A DNA stretch of 64,000 nucleotides. Origin: Deroplatys truncata. Its lineage: Eukaryota > Arthropoda > Insecta > Mantodea > Mantidae. This document shows, one piece after another, positions 22,745 to 32,553 of the stretch (within the stretch, counting starts at the first letter, position 1; every line of letters starts with the position of its first letter). Below the pieces are notes generated by a model. It was not told where the DNA came from and searched no databases. It saw only the letters and a program-made list of their open reading frames with translations. The stretch spans positions 92,583,795 to 92,647,794 of the forward strand of contig CM060977.1 in NCBI GenBank assembly GCA_030765065.1, written 5' to 3'. The translations under genes were made by a program, and so were the position numbers.

Positions 22745-23421
22745 CGAAGGTCGCCCAGAAAGTAACAGACGTTTTGGCCTATCGCGGCGGTGGGCGGGGC
22801 TAGAACCACCATCTTGGTGTCAGAACGTTTCTAAACTCGGCACGCATCCAGCTGTGGTAGCGCGTTGATTGTGCCTCCCTTACTTTGCTCTCTGATTTGT
22901 TAAAATGTGCACTGCAGTAGAAAATCCCGCCACTTGTGAGCTGTGATCTGAGATTAGATTTTTGTTGGCAAAAGTCCACAATCCAATTGAAATGTATCGC
23001 CAACTTCATTATGTGTTGTTTTCTCACGACAACGCACGTTCACACCGGCCAATCGTACCCGAAGGCGCTTGGAATCTTTTGGATGGGAGGTTTCTATCAT
23101 CCACCATACAGCCCGTTTTTTGGCGCAGAGCGACTACCAGCTCTTCCTAGCGATGAAGAAATGGCTCGCTACACAATTCTTTGACACTGCCGCCGAACTG
23201 CATGCCGGTGTAAACCATTGGTTGAAATTGCAGGCGGCATATTTCTACAGAACGGTATTGAAAAACTTGTGTCACGGTATGGTAAGTGCCTTAATGTGAA
23301 CGGCGATGATGTATAAAAGTAGTTTAAGAGTGTACCTTTCAAATGTATATAATAAATTTTGGAATTTTCATTTGTTATTTTGTTTATGTCAAAACGTCTG
23401 TTACTTTCTGGACCTCCCTCG
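22745..23421 (+). mobile_element. mariner element with internal deletion (677 bp)
   Basis: Inverted repeats CGAAGGTCGCCCAGAAAGTA (plus) and CGAGGGAGGTCCAGAAAGTA (minus). A TA lies on the left border; the right border reads TTTA. The element is inserted in a family C copy. The terminal repeats and coding remains place it in the same family as the 28.3-kb mariner. Confidence 0.87.
22909..23299 (+). pseudogene. mariner transposase pseudogene, about two thirds deleted
   Basis: The N-terminal part encodes AVENPATCEL and then NPIEMYRQLHYV. From about 23010 it is fused directly to FSHDNARSHRP, the second catalytic block, followed by PPYS/SDYQLFLAMKKWLATQFF-type sequence, AELHAGVNHWLKLQAAYFY and LCHGM-type C-terminal sequence in shifting frames. 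The helix-turn-helix linker and the first catalytic Asp are missing. Confidence 0.85.
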
Positions 23422-23545
23422 TTTAAGGGCTTTCCTCGGCGGCATGAAAACTAAGTTAAAAGATATTGCCACCATCGAACGGCAATAAGAAAACTGAGAA
23501 TAAGAAAATGGTATTGTAGCATGAAAGTGCAGCGTTTAAGTGTAT
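23422..23545 (+). repeat. family C copy, right part
   Basis: Continues family C after the mariner: gaaaactaagttaaaagata, ccatcgaacggcaataagaa and tattgtagcatgaaagtgca, all matched near 19990-20060. Confidence 0.7.
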
Positions 23546-24236
23546 AAAAAATAGTGCTATTTACTAAAATTTAGGTTCAAAAAGTATATAGCGGGAACTG
23601 TGGCATAGCAATGTATGCATAAACATTAATGCAAATAATTGTTATCAAGTTGTAAGTACATGTATGTTAAATGTTAATGGAGGCCGTACGGGGGGAGGTG
23701 CCACGTACAAGAGGCCAAGTGGTACCAGTCGGAGACATCTCCGGGGAGCAGAAAGCACGGACTTAGGCTAAGCATAACTTGTAGAGGCGCTAGAGTGAGT
23801 GAGATAGCTATAAGCTAGAAAGTGATGGCAGGAGATTCAGATGTGTCACAAGCAGAGATGTGAGATCAAAATGTTCTCATACAACGCGAAGGTGAGAGCC
23901 AAGCAACTTAGCGCTTTAAAATAGCTAAGGGAAAAACAGTGTCATTTTCAGGGTGTACAGATGTACAGCTTTACAGATAGGTTCCATAAATCTGCAGTAT
24001 CTGTGAGATGCAAATCACGGCTTGCTGCAAACACGTTTTAATAAACTAGAGTTAAAGTGAATTTTATTTTGTCTCCTGTTTCCACGCCCTAGAGAAAGTT
24101 AAGTCTAAGCCAACACAAAAGTGTTGTAGGGACCATCTATTACAGCACATCAACACCCACAACTGGAAGCAAGGAAGGCAGGAAGGAAGACGAGCAGTCA
24201 AGAGATACGTCGCAAGTATATTTACGTTGGAAAGCC
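23546..24236. other. no gene; possible LTR-like stretch
   Basis: GC-richer DNA at 23680-23830, a TTTTAATAAAC polyadenylation-type word near 24040, and caacacaaaagtgttgtagg at 24112. The layout hints at an LTR but no terminal pair or target duplication could be fixed. Confidence 0.3.
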
Positions 24237-24817
24237 ATTGTTACTTTCTCTATTACGTATAGTAAGTACTGCATTCCACCCAAGAATTTGATACCGAGAT
24301 TTCACCGGAAATATATGTATTGAGGTGCCCTGAATCCAAATAAAGCATTTTGGGAAACATGTTTGTGTGTGTCTGTCTGTCAATCTGTGAATAGCATAGC
24401 TCAAAAAGAAGTCGGATAAATACCAAACTTGGCATTTGAGTTTAGTATCTTCCAAGGATGCCGCACATTGATTTTCAAGAAAATCCCCCACTCTAAATTA
24501 CCCTTTACATGGAACATTTTTTGAAAATTTTGATTGTCTCAAAAATGGCTCTAACGATTATGATTAAAATATCATATGTTGAAGGTTTTTTCATGGCAAA
24601 TGAAATGTATATATAGAAACTTTTTAGGAACGTCCCCAAAATTTCTCTTTATTCTGAATGACTTTCGCGAACTGGTACACTATAAGAGAATAGACAAATT
24701 TGCTACAAAGAAAACGTACATCTCGTTAAAATACACAATCTATGTAATCCCTTTTTTATGTGTGGAGTGAACCACTTCTGAGATATTCCTTGTTATTTGA
24801 TTGAATTTTACAATATT
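24237..24817 (-). repeat. family A copy, subfamily A1, 3' part (interrupted by mariner)
   Basis: Starts ttactttctctattacgtat and continues with cattccacccaagaatttga, tttgtgtgtgtctgtctgtc, acattttttgaaaattttga and ttgttatttgattgaatttt. The mariner follows; the copy resumes at 26143. Confidence 0.9.
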
Positions 24818-24819
24818 TA

Positions 24820-26140
24820 CGAGCTGTGATCAAAAAGTTTCCGGAATGACGTCATAAATACTACACAAAAGTTTGTTTTGTTTAATCTGAACTGCCACCC
24901 TCGAAGTAGTCTCCTTGGAAATTGATACACTTGTCCCAGCGCTTCTGCCACTGCTGAAAGCACCTCTGGAAGTCCTCTTCTCTCAACATGTTCAGAGCCT
25001 TCTGCAATTCGCAATGGATGACATCAACGTCCTTAAAATGGTGTCCTCGGATCCGCATTTTAAGTGCGAGAAAAGAAAAAAGTTCGCTGTTGCCAAATAT
25101 GGAGAACAGGTGGGATGGGGAACAGTATTCATCCTACTTTTATCCAAAAATTGCCGACAGAAAGGGCTTTGTGCGCGGGCTCATTGTCATGCTGCAGGAA
25201 CCAGTCGTCACTTCTCCATTTCTCCGGCCGTTTGCGTCGCACATTCTCCCTTAATCTTTGTAGCACTTGCTTGTAGAACACTTGAAGCACTGTTTGACGC
25301 TGTGGCACAAATTCCTTATGTACAATGCCTTTAATGTAAAAAAACGCAATCATCATTGACTTCACTTTGGATCGAACTTGTCTGGCATTTTTGCGGGTGT
25401 GGAGATGGACTCTTCGATTGTGAAGATTGTTGCTTCGTTTCTGGATCGTACCCATAAATCCATGTTTCATCACCAGTAATAATTTTCTCCATAAACTGTG
25501 GGTCATCTTGTAGCTGTTCTTTAAGATCTGTGCAGGCAATCATACGGCTTTCCTTTTGGTCATTTGAAAGGACGCGGGGCACGAACTTGGAGGCAATACT
25601 TCTCATGTCCAAAATGTCTTTCAAAATGCTTTGAACACTTCTAAAGGAGATTCCTAATGAGTCAGAAAGTTCTCTTATTGTAATGCGCTTATCATTTAGG
25701 ACCATTTCCCTTACCTGATAGTAATTTTCATGAGTTTTGCTGGAACAGGTTCGCCCCGAATGATCTGCATCTTTAATTGATGTCACACCACTTTTGAATT
25801 TCGAAAACCACTCAAATACTTGAGTTTTGCCCATACCTTCCTCCCCATAAACTGTTCTTAACTTTCATAGGTTTCTGTTGCAGTTTTACCGATTTTAAAG
25901 CAAAATTTGATGTTTCTTTGTTCTTCGTAATCTGACATTCTTGCTACGCGGAAAAATCGCAGCACATGTAAAACACGTGCTCACCTCAGCGTCTACCTCG
26001 ACACTGAATGGTCACAGGAAGTCACGTGACCTTTCATTTTTATCTGAAGGAACGCTGCATGCAGAGTCTGGGTAAGAATGAAAGAAATCTCAGCGTCAGA
26101 ATTATTGTGAAGCCATTCCGGAATTTTTGATCACACCTCG
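24820..26140 (-). mobile_element. mariner element, near full length (1321 bp), nested in family A
   Basis: Inverted repeats CGAGCTGTGATCAAAAAGTT (plus) and CGAGGTGTGATCAAAAATTC (minus) are bordered by TA at 24818-24819 and 26141-26142. The length is normal for mariner. Removing it rejoins the two halves of one family A copy. Confidence 0.93.
24882..25938 (-). pseudogene. mariner transposase pseudogene (SETMAR/GVQW-style mariner)
   Basis: Starts at ATG 25938 (MSDYEEQRNIKFCFKIGKTA), with a frameshift soon after. The main frame 25834-25331 has MGKTQVFEWFSKFKSG, the second helix-turn-helix ITIRELSDSLGISFRSVQSI, and KIITGDETWIYGYDPETKQQ with the first catalytic Asp. A frame change leads to FLQHDNEPAH with the second Asp. 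A further shift leads to CSPYLATANFFLF, where Asn replaces the third catalytic Asp. The end reads CFQQWQKRWDKCINFQGDYF and stops at 24882. Frameshifts plus the Asp-to-Asn change make it inactive. Such transposases also form part of domesticated genes, but nothing here suggests domestication. Confidence 0.92.
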
Positions 26141-26142
26141 TA

Positions 26143-26300
26143 TACTTTTTCTCCAATGGGAATTTGTTATTCGTTTTTTTATGTTTCTGCAAATGTTTAT
26201 ATCGATTAACATGCAGTAGATGGAAAAAGCCTTTGTAAAAATAGTTTGAAGAGGATTAGAGAAAGTCATGTGAGTGCAACACTCGAGCATTTTTTTTTTT
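26143..26300 (-). repeat. family A copy, subfamily A1, 5' part after the mariner
   Basis: actttttctccaatgggaat, ttatatcgattaacatgcag and gagaaagtcatgtgagtgca lead to the family 5' terminus, followed by a T-rich run. Confidence 0.88.
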
Positions 26301-26734
26301 TTACTTATTGGTCTGAAATTCAAAAACATTTAGCCCTTGGTGCCAATAATCAATTGGTTCCTGATAATTTACGGCTTCTTGCTGATAATCTAAGGCTTCC
26401 AGTCATTGTTGCCAACACAAATTTAGTTCCCGGTCAACGTTAAAATTCGCAACGAAACGTCCTCTTTGACCAAACTACCGATATAGTAACAAATTAATGA
26501 ACAGCATCACTCGAGAATTATGATGAAATTGTGGACAGAGCCTACAACAGAATGTATACTGGCACGCATAAAATGGGAATGTTAATTATACGGTGATATG
26601 TATGTTGGTACTAGTCAAACCGCCTACCAGAGTGACCAACCGTGTTTCGAACTCAATTCTAGCAACTGGATTGGCACAGCACTTAACCTCCGCCAAAGTA
26701 TAGTTTAAGTGCCGAAGAGTAACATTGCAGCTTA
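26301..26734. other. no gene recognised
   Basis: Starts with a T12 run. A threefold echo of a short word (gataatttacggcttcttgc, gataatctaaggcttccagt) is seen near 26365-26405. Nothing else could be supported. Confidence 0.5.
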
Positions 26735-27085
26735 CACCATATATTTTCAGGCTATACTACCGTTTTGTTATTGCCGATTAATAGCAGCAAAAACTTAACC
26801 TTCGTTTCCATGTCGCTGATTAAAGGTCTCATACATGTAATCGTCGTAGCTGTCGTTTAAATACACACAAATGATTCTCAACTCTTCCTCTAGAAGGCCG
26901 AATTATTTGTAATTGGTTTAGCGTTTTCTTGTGTACCAATCGAAGCAAAACTAGAAGTGGTGTCCGAATCACACCTTCATTCCACCTAGATTATAAACGT
27001 CTTCAGCTAATATCGGCTGGGTGAAGTCAAAAGTTGGTTACTTGAAAATGAAAACCTTGCTGATCTAGCGAAATGAAGCGCATTT
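26735..27085 (-). repeat. family C copy, reverse orientation
   Basis: Reverse complement of family C: actaccgttttgttattgcc, aaccttcgtttccatgtcgc, ctcttcctctagaaggccga, gtgtaccaatcg and gtcaaaagttggttacttga. Confidence 0.72.
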
Positions 27086-27284
27086 TATGTATGACAGCGC
27101 ACATCATCTATTTTCATCTCTAATAACTACATATCTATTTTTTGAAACAAGAAAGAAATTACATATAATTATAATTTTTATAATTGTGTTTTTAATAATT
27201 GTACGTTTTAAATTTCCTCATTAAATTTTGTTTAATGAAGCTGCATTCTCATTTATTTTGGCGAACCATAATTAATTTGATGTA

Positions 27285-27640
27285 ATACATTCACATGTCT
27301 TTCTCTGCCCTCTATCGTTTATTTGTGAGTATATAAACTATTATTATAAAGCTTACTTTCCTATCTACAACATTATAATCAAGATAAACTTTTGCAGAAA
27401 TAACTAAATTACATATTTCGTTGTAGATACAAAGGGAACAGCGATAGTCAAATGTTTAACTGGACGCTATATGCTGGCCTTAAAATTTCATACTGTTTCC
27501 ACGGTATCGCGAGCAACAACTAAATGTTGTAAGGACTTCCAGAGAATTCAAATCATTATTAACTGATATCTCAAAAATGATTATGTCACAAACAATTATT
27601 TTAAATAAGCTGTGTGTTTTAAAGAGATATACAGTTTTAG
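27285..27640 (+). repeat. family A fragment, subfamily A2, 5' half
   Basis: From ttcacatgtctttctctgcc through atacaaagggaacagcgata and ctggacgctatatgctggcc to gtgttttaaagagatataca. It is cut there and joined to a reverse copy that starts with its own 3' end. Confidence 0.85.
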
Positions 27641-28280
27641 TTTCTCTACTACGTATACTAGGGGAGGTATTGATGTTGATATTTCATCGGAAATCTTGTT
27701 TCAAGGCCCTCTGAATCCAAAAAGTGCGCCTTTGAGCAACAAACTTCAAAAATGAAAAGTCGCATAAGTATCAAAATTGGTATCTGAGTTCAGTATTTTC
27801 CAAGGATGCGACACGAAGGCTTTCAAAAGAATCCTTCAAACCCAACTTACCCTTTTCATGGAAAAGTTTTGGAAAATTTTCATATTCTAAAAATTGGCCA
27901 ACGATTTTGATTAAAATACCATGCGTTGAAGATATTTAGATGGAAAATAATTTTCTGGGAATAACCTTTGAAGTCCTCTTCATAGGAAGAAACTTTGTAC
28001 AAAATTGTATAACTGGGAAACGTTAAGCGACAGACGAATACTTACTACCCAAAAAATGTAGATCTTTTTAAAACACACAATTTGAAATAAGCCTTTCGTG
28101 TGCCATAATCCATTTCTGAGATATCTGTTATTAATGGTTGGAATTGTTTATTTCTTGGTCATTCTTTCAAGTCCTTTTGAACATTCGTTGTTCTTGGGAT
28201 GTCGTGGAAACAGTTCGGAATTTTAAGGCCGGGCATATAACGTCCAGTTCTTAAACATTTGACTACAACTGTTCCCTTTG
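27641..28280 (-). repeat. family A copy, subfamily A2, reverse, 3' part (interrupted by mariner)
   Basis: ttagtttctctactacgtat is the family 3' end in reverse. The CA tract is lost in this copy. It continues to atataacgtccagttcttaa and cccttt, where the mariner sits. Confidence 0.87.
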
Positions 28281-28282
28281 TA

Positions 28283-29540
28283 CGAGGGCAGTCCACAAAG
28301 TCCCAGACGTTTTGGCCTATCGTGGCAATGAGTAGAACTAGAGCCGCCATCTTGGTGTCAGAACGTTCCTACATTCAGTACGCATACAGCTACAGTAGCG
28401 TGAGGACTGTGCCTTCCTTACTGTGCTCTGTGAGTTGTTAAAGTGTGCGCTGCAGTAGAAAATCCCGCCACTTGTGAAGTGCGGTTGGCTAAAAAGAACA
28501 AACCAATTGAAATTTATCGGCAACCTTGTGATGTTTACGAGCAGGGAATAATGAGTGAAAGCCGAGTCAGGCAATGGTGCATTGATTTTAAAAAATGGCC
28601 GTATCAATGTTTACGACGAGGATCGCAGTGGTAAGGCTAACCTTATGACTGATGAATTGTCAATGCAAATCAATGACACAATTCGTAAAAATCGTCGTTT
28701 CACGATTACAAAACTTTCGCAACATTTTCCCCAAATTTAACGGAGTTTGATGCATCAAAGTGTGGTAGAGAAGCTTGATTACCACAAATTTTGTGCTAGG
28801 TGGGTTCCGAAAATCCTAACTGAAGACCATAAAAAACAGACTGCCTGCAGCACTGACCTTCCTCCAAGATTTCAACAAATATGGTAACGCTTTACTCGAT
28901 CGTATCGTAACCGGGGACGTGACTTGGGTGAGGCATGTCCCAAAAAACCCAGAAAGTGTTTGCAAACGCTGTCAGCAAGAAAGGTCAAGGCTACTCCCAA
29001 GTGTTTTGGGACTCTAAGGGAGTGCTTCTCTTTGAGTTTCTGGAACGTGGAACAACAATAACCTCAGAGAGGTATTGTGAAACACTAAGAAAGTTAAGGC
29101 GTGCCATACAAAATAAGCGTTGGGGAAAACTTAGCAAAAAGGTGTTGTTTCTTCACGACAATGCATACCCACACACGGCCAGTCATACCCAAACACTCTT
29201 GGATGGTTTTGGATGAGAGGTGTTTGACCATCCACCATACAGCGCCGAGCGACTACCACCTCTTCCCAGCGATGAAGAAATGGCCTGTACACAACGCTTT
29301 GATACTGATGCTGAACTGCATGCCGGTGTAAATCAGTGGTTGAAGTCGCAGGCGACACAATTCTACAGAGGGGGTATTGAAAAACTTGGTCCACGGTATG
29401 ATAAATGTCTCAATTTGAAAGGCGATGATGTAGAACAATAACTTAAGAGTGTATCTTTCAACTGTAGATAATAAACGTTGATATTTGCATTTTTTTAATT
29501 GTTTATTTCAAAACGTCTGGGACTTTCTGGATTATCCTCG
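28283..29540 (+). mobile_element. mariner element, near full length (1258 bp), nested in family A
   Basis: Inverted repeats CGAGGGCAGTCCACAAAGTC (plus) and CGAGGATAATCCAGAAAGTC (minus) within TA at 28281-28282 and 29541-29542. The flanking family A halves rejoin when it is removed. Confidence 0.93.
28443..29441 (+). pseudogene. mariner transposase pseudogene (DD34D)
   Basis: Parts on the plus strand: AVENPATCEVRLAKKNKPIE and YRQPCDVYEQGIMSESRVRQ (N-terminal helix-turn-helix). A frame change gives EDRSGKANLMTDELSMQIND and RRFTITKLSQHFPQI (second helix-turn-helix). RIVTGDVTWVRHV follows near 28910, where the first Asp is kept but the usual Glu of GDETW is Val. The frame at 28935-29216 holds VFWDSKGVLLFEFLERGTTI and FLHDNAYPHTA (second Asp). 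After a small deletion in the PPYSPDLAPSD motif comes APSDYHLFPAMKKWP-type sequence and ELHAGVNQWLKSQATQFYRG. Stops and at least four shifts make it inactive. Confidence 0.92.
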
Positions 29541-29542
29541 TA

Positions 29543-29690
29543 TCTTTAACGAAACGTGTAATGTAGCTGTTTCTCCAAGGTTAGTTGAATTACAATGTAG
29601 TAGACAGTAAAATAAGCTTTAGTAAGAATATTTTGTATACCCACTAATAGAGATAAGGGTTGAGAAAGTTATGTTAAAATAGCACATCAG
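29543..29690 (-). repeat. family A copy, subfamily A2, 5' part after the mariner
   Basis: ctttaacgaaacgtgtaatg, aataagctttagtaagaata and ggttgagaaagttatgttaa lead to the terminal acatcagat word. Confidence 0.82.
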
Positions 29691-29698
29691 ATCATCTT

Positions 29699-30060
29699 CT
29701 GTAGTACGTTATTGTCTCTCGCGTACAAAATTCCTTGCAGATGAAGAAGACTACTATTCCTAGAAAATTCATGACTTACACATTTATTTGACAGATAAAA
29801 TGTTTTATATAGGATATTTTAATCAAAATAATTAAAGCCATTTTTTATAAAATAAAGATTTTAGAAAAATATATCATGTAAAAGGCAGCTGGGTTTGGGG
29901 AATTTACTTGAAAATCTTCATGTCGCGCGCGCGCACACACACACACACGCACGCGCGTACCCACATACGCACACGCACACACACGCCTTCTTCTGAAGCT
30001 CTTTTTTTGTAATCAGGTGGTCTCAAAACATGTACTTCCTGTGAAATCTTGGTATCGAAT
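29699..30060 (+). repeat. family A fragment, 3' part with expanded CA/CG tract
   Basis: From tgtagtacgttattgtctct through attttaatcaaaataattaa to ctgtgaaatcttggtatcga. The internal tract is enlarged and mixed (gcgcgcgcgcacacacacac at 29925-29990). Confidence 0.82.
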
Positions 30061-30211
30061 GTAAGACAACAACTAACTACCTTCGAATTATATTACATTA
30101 CCTTAGTTTATTGAGATATAACGCAATAAGAATATGATTTCATTTTGTATAGTTCCAAACACTCAAGCAGTATTTTTAACACTCAAATAATATCAGCCTA
30201 ATTATATAATA

Positions 30212-30901
30212 TAAAATCTGATGTATTACACTCACATGACTTTCTCTACTCTTGTACAATCTATTTTTACAAACGCCTACTTTATGTTAATCGAGATATC
30301 GAGATGTCAATCTTATTGCTAATTTTCTTGTAGATGCAAGGGGAATATAGTAGCTTTTAAGCGATGGTCAAATATTTTAACGCTGGTTGCTATGCGGCGC
30401 ATTCCATTCTCTTTGCAAGTCCAGGACATAAAAAAATGAATAACGAATTTGAGAAAAAGTATTAAGTATTGGAAAATTTAAGGGAATAACAAGCAATATC
30501 TCGAAAACGGTTCACTCAACAAAAGAAATGTATATGACATAAGTTGTGTATTTTAACGAGATCTACATTTTTTGTGTAGTAAAATTTTGTCTATCTCTTA
30601 TGGTTTACCAGTTATGCAAAAGTCGTTCACAATGAAGAATACTTTTGGAGACATTCCCAGAAAATTCGAGACATACATTTCATTTCTCATGACATTATCT
30701 TAAACATATGATATTTTAATCAAAATCGTTAGAGCCATTTTTGAGAAAATTAAAATTTTCGAAAAATGTTCCATATAAAGGGTAGTCTGGGGTGGGGGGA
30801 TTTTCTTGAAAACCTTCGTGTCGCATCTCTGGAAGATACTGAACCTAAATACCAAGCTTGGTGTTTATCCGACTGTTCGTTTTTGAGTTATGCTGTTCAC
30901 A

Positions 30902-30938
<37 letters not shown>

Positions 30939-31079
30939 ACATACGGACATGTTTCCAAAAATGCTTTTTTTGGATTCAGGAGGTCTCAAAACACGTATTT
31001 CCGGTGAAATCTCGGTATCGAATTTTTGGGTGGAATGCAATACTTCCCCTACTTACTATACGTAGTAGAGAAAGTAAAA
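30212..31079 (+). repeat. family A copy, subfamily A1, full length
   Basis: Ends aaaatctgatgtattacact and actatacgtagtagagaaag are both present. The CA tract is long (30898-30945). The 99-codon open frame over the 3' part is considered incidental (see the rejected list). An LTR-like sequence abuts the 3' end. Confidence 0.94.
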
Positions 31080-31084
31080 ACATA

Positions 31085-31886
31085 ATAACAGCCCGCCTTA
31101 AAGCAATATGTGTATAATATAATATATAAAATGTATGTAACAGTCATTTTGTTATGTTTATATTATTATGTACATGTATAATAATGCTATGTGAATGTAT
31201 TATGTAATTTAACAATGTAGGAGCTGTGAGAATAGAAGCAAAATACCTTTCGTAGCATACAGAATTATAAAGTAGAAGCCGAAACTTGCTAACAATGAGG
31301 TAACCTTGAGACAACAATAAATTATAAATTTTAATAATGCTACTAATAATTCTTTGAACAATAATGTAATATTTAAAATAGTTTATAAATAGCCAATCAA
31401 AAACGAAAAAACTAAGATAATTAGAAGTATTCTATTGGAGTAGAATTAGCCAATCAGAGACTTGAAATAGAGTAAGTGTACGAATTTAGGCGGTAGACGC
31501 CAGACGCTAGAAGGCAGCGTTCCCGAGCAGTTCGTTCGGTAAGTGTTTAGTGTGAGACATAAAAAAAAATTCATTACGTCGTGAATAATATAAAGTTTAC
31601 GTGTTAAAAAGTACCATTAATTTCACAGCTCTACAGTAGGATATATCAGGGAAGTGTTATTTATCGTGTGAAAGATTAATAAACAAAGTACAATACAATT
31701 ATAACTTGTGTAAGCTTTCATTCTTTAGCCGTACTACCCTGCTAAGAGATATGTTTTTCTGCAAATTACTACTGACGCAGCCGAGGCATACGTATGTAAC
31801 ATTAAAATAAAAAGTTGATTTTTAAACGTGGGGGCCAAGGCCACCGGAAACTTTGTATCGTACGTGCATGGTCTAAACAACTTTCA
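31085..31886 (+). repeat. LTR-like sequence (unit E), forward copy
   Basis: Partner of 38038-38850 in reverse, roughly 75-80% alike by eye. It contains tttataaatagccaatcaaa (TATA-like and CCAAT words), a second agccaatcagagacttgaaa, and ttaataaacaaag as a polyadenylation-type word near 31675. It ends ...caactttca just before a primer-binding-site-like sequence. These are features of an LTR. The 5' border abuts family A, so no target duplication is visible. Confidence 0.6.
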
Positions 31887-31890
31887 AGTT

Positions 31891-31910
31891 TGGCGTACCA
31901 ACAGTGGAGC
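31891..31910 (+). other. candidate primer-binding site, tRNA-Lys-like
   Basis: TGGCGTACCAACAGTGGAGC lies four bases after the CA-type end of the LTR-like unit. It resembles the Lys-tRNA complement used by several gypsy-group retrotransposons. The inverted partner (38014-38033) has a matching word, TGGTGTCCAAAACGTGGTGC. Confidence 0.45.
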
Positions 31911-31934
31911 AGCAATAATCTACATCAACACTTT

Positions 31935-32239
31935 TAACCTTAAGGATAGGTATGCTATTTATATTAAGCCGGTAAACTTCAGAGTGCCTTGCATGACAAA
32001 AATAAACCAGGGTTATATCATGCATTTCTAAGCAGCTAGCTTTTAGATTTCATTTTAGCTTATGCTCTCTTATTATTTGCTGAAACAGTCAAACCAAATC
32101 TAACGCGGGTTTGTGTTATTCCTTAGATAAAATTATTTGTGACTTTCAGTCGCTGTATTTTTTTCGGAATAACACAACCTTACGTTAGATTCTTCTTCTT
32201 CTTTCTCTGTTTACCCTCATCGTTTGGAGAACTTACACC
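31935..32239. other. no gene recognised
   Basis: AT-rich DNA beyond the primer-binding-site-like word. No gag or pol sequence follows, so if the LTR belonged to a retrotransposon its body is lost. Confidence 0.5.
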
Positions 32240-32553
32240 GCCAGGACTTACAAGCCAATGTCTGGGGTCAGACGCCTGTCGGAGAAAGACAAGACTATTT
32301 GGATCAGATAGAGGAACCTGGTTGGGCTTGTTATAAGAGCGAGCATGGAGATGATATGAAATGAGACTAAAATGGATGAAAGGAGAGGTTATGGAGAAAT
32401 TGGCGGAAAGAATGTTGGGGGGAAACCGGAGAACCTGGAAAAAAGCCACACGCCGTTTCGTCCACAGCAAATCCCACATAGTGCGCCCTGGGATAGAACC
32501 CGGCCGCCTTGATGAGAGGCTAGTAGTCTAATCACTCGGCCATGGGGCCGCCT
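32240..32553 (-). mobile_element. tRNA-derived SINE
   Basis: On the minus strand the head reads GGCGGCCCCATGGCCGAGTG (A box TGGCCGAGTGATTAGACTA) and then CCGGGTTCTATCCCAGGGCG (B box). A body follows with GTGGATTTGCTGTGG-type, TTTTTCCAGGTTCTCCGGTT and TTTCCCCCCAACATTC words. The pol III boxes are well kept, so this may be a fairly recent insertion. Confidence 0.82.

Noticed and set aside
25331..25834. A domesticated mariner-type gene (SETMAR-like)
   Set aside because: It has both inverted repeats, a TA target duplication, frameshifts and a changed catalytic residue, and no adjacent host domain.
30766..31065. 99-codon open frame over the 3' part of family A, with a homologous 89-codon frame at 46835-47104
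   Set aside because: Between the two copies most base differences change the amino acid, a His-Thr run is only the CA tract, and other family A copies are frame-broken. This fits neutral sequence.
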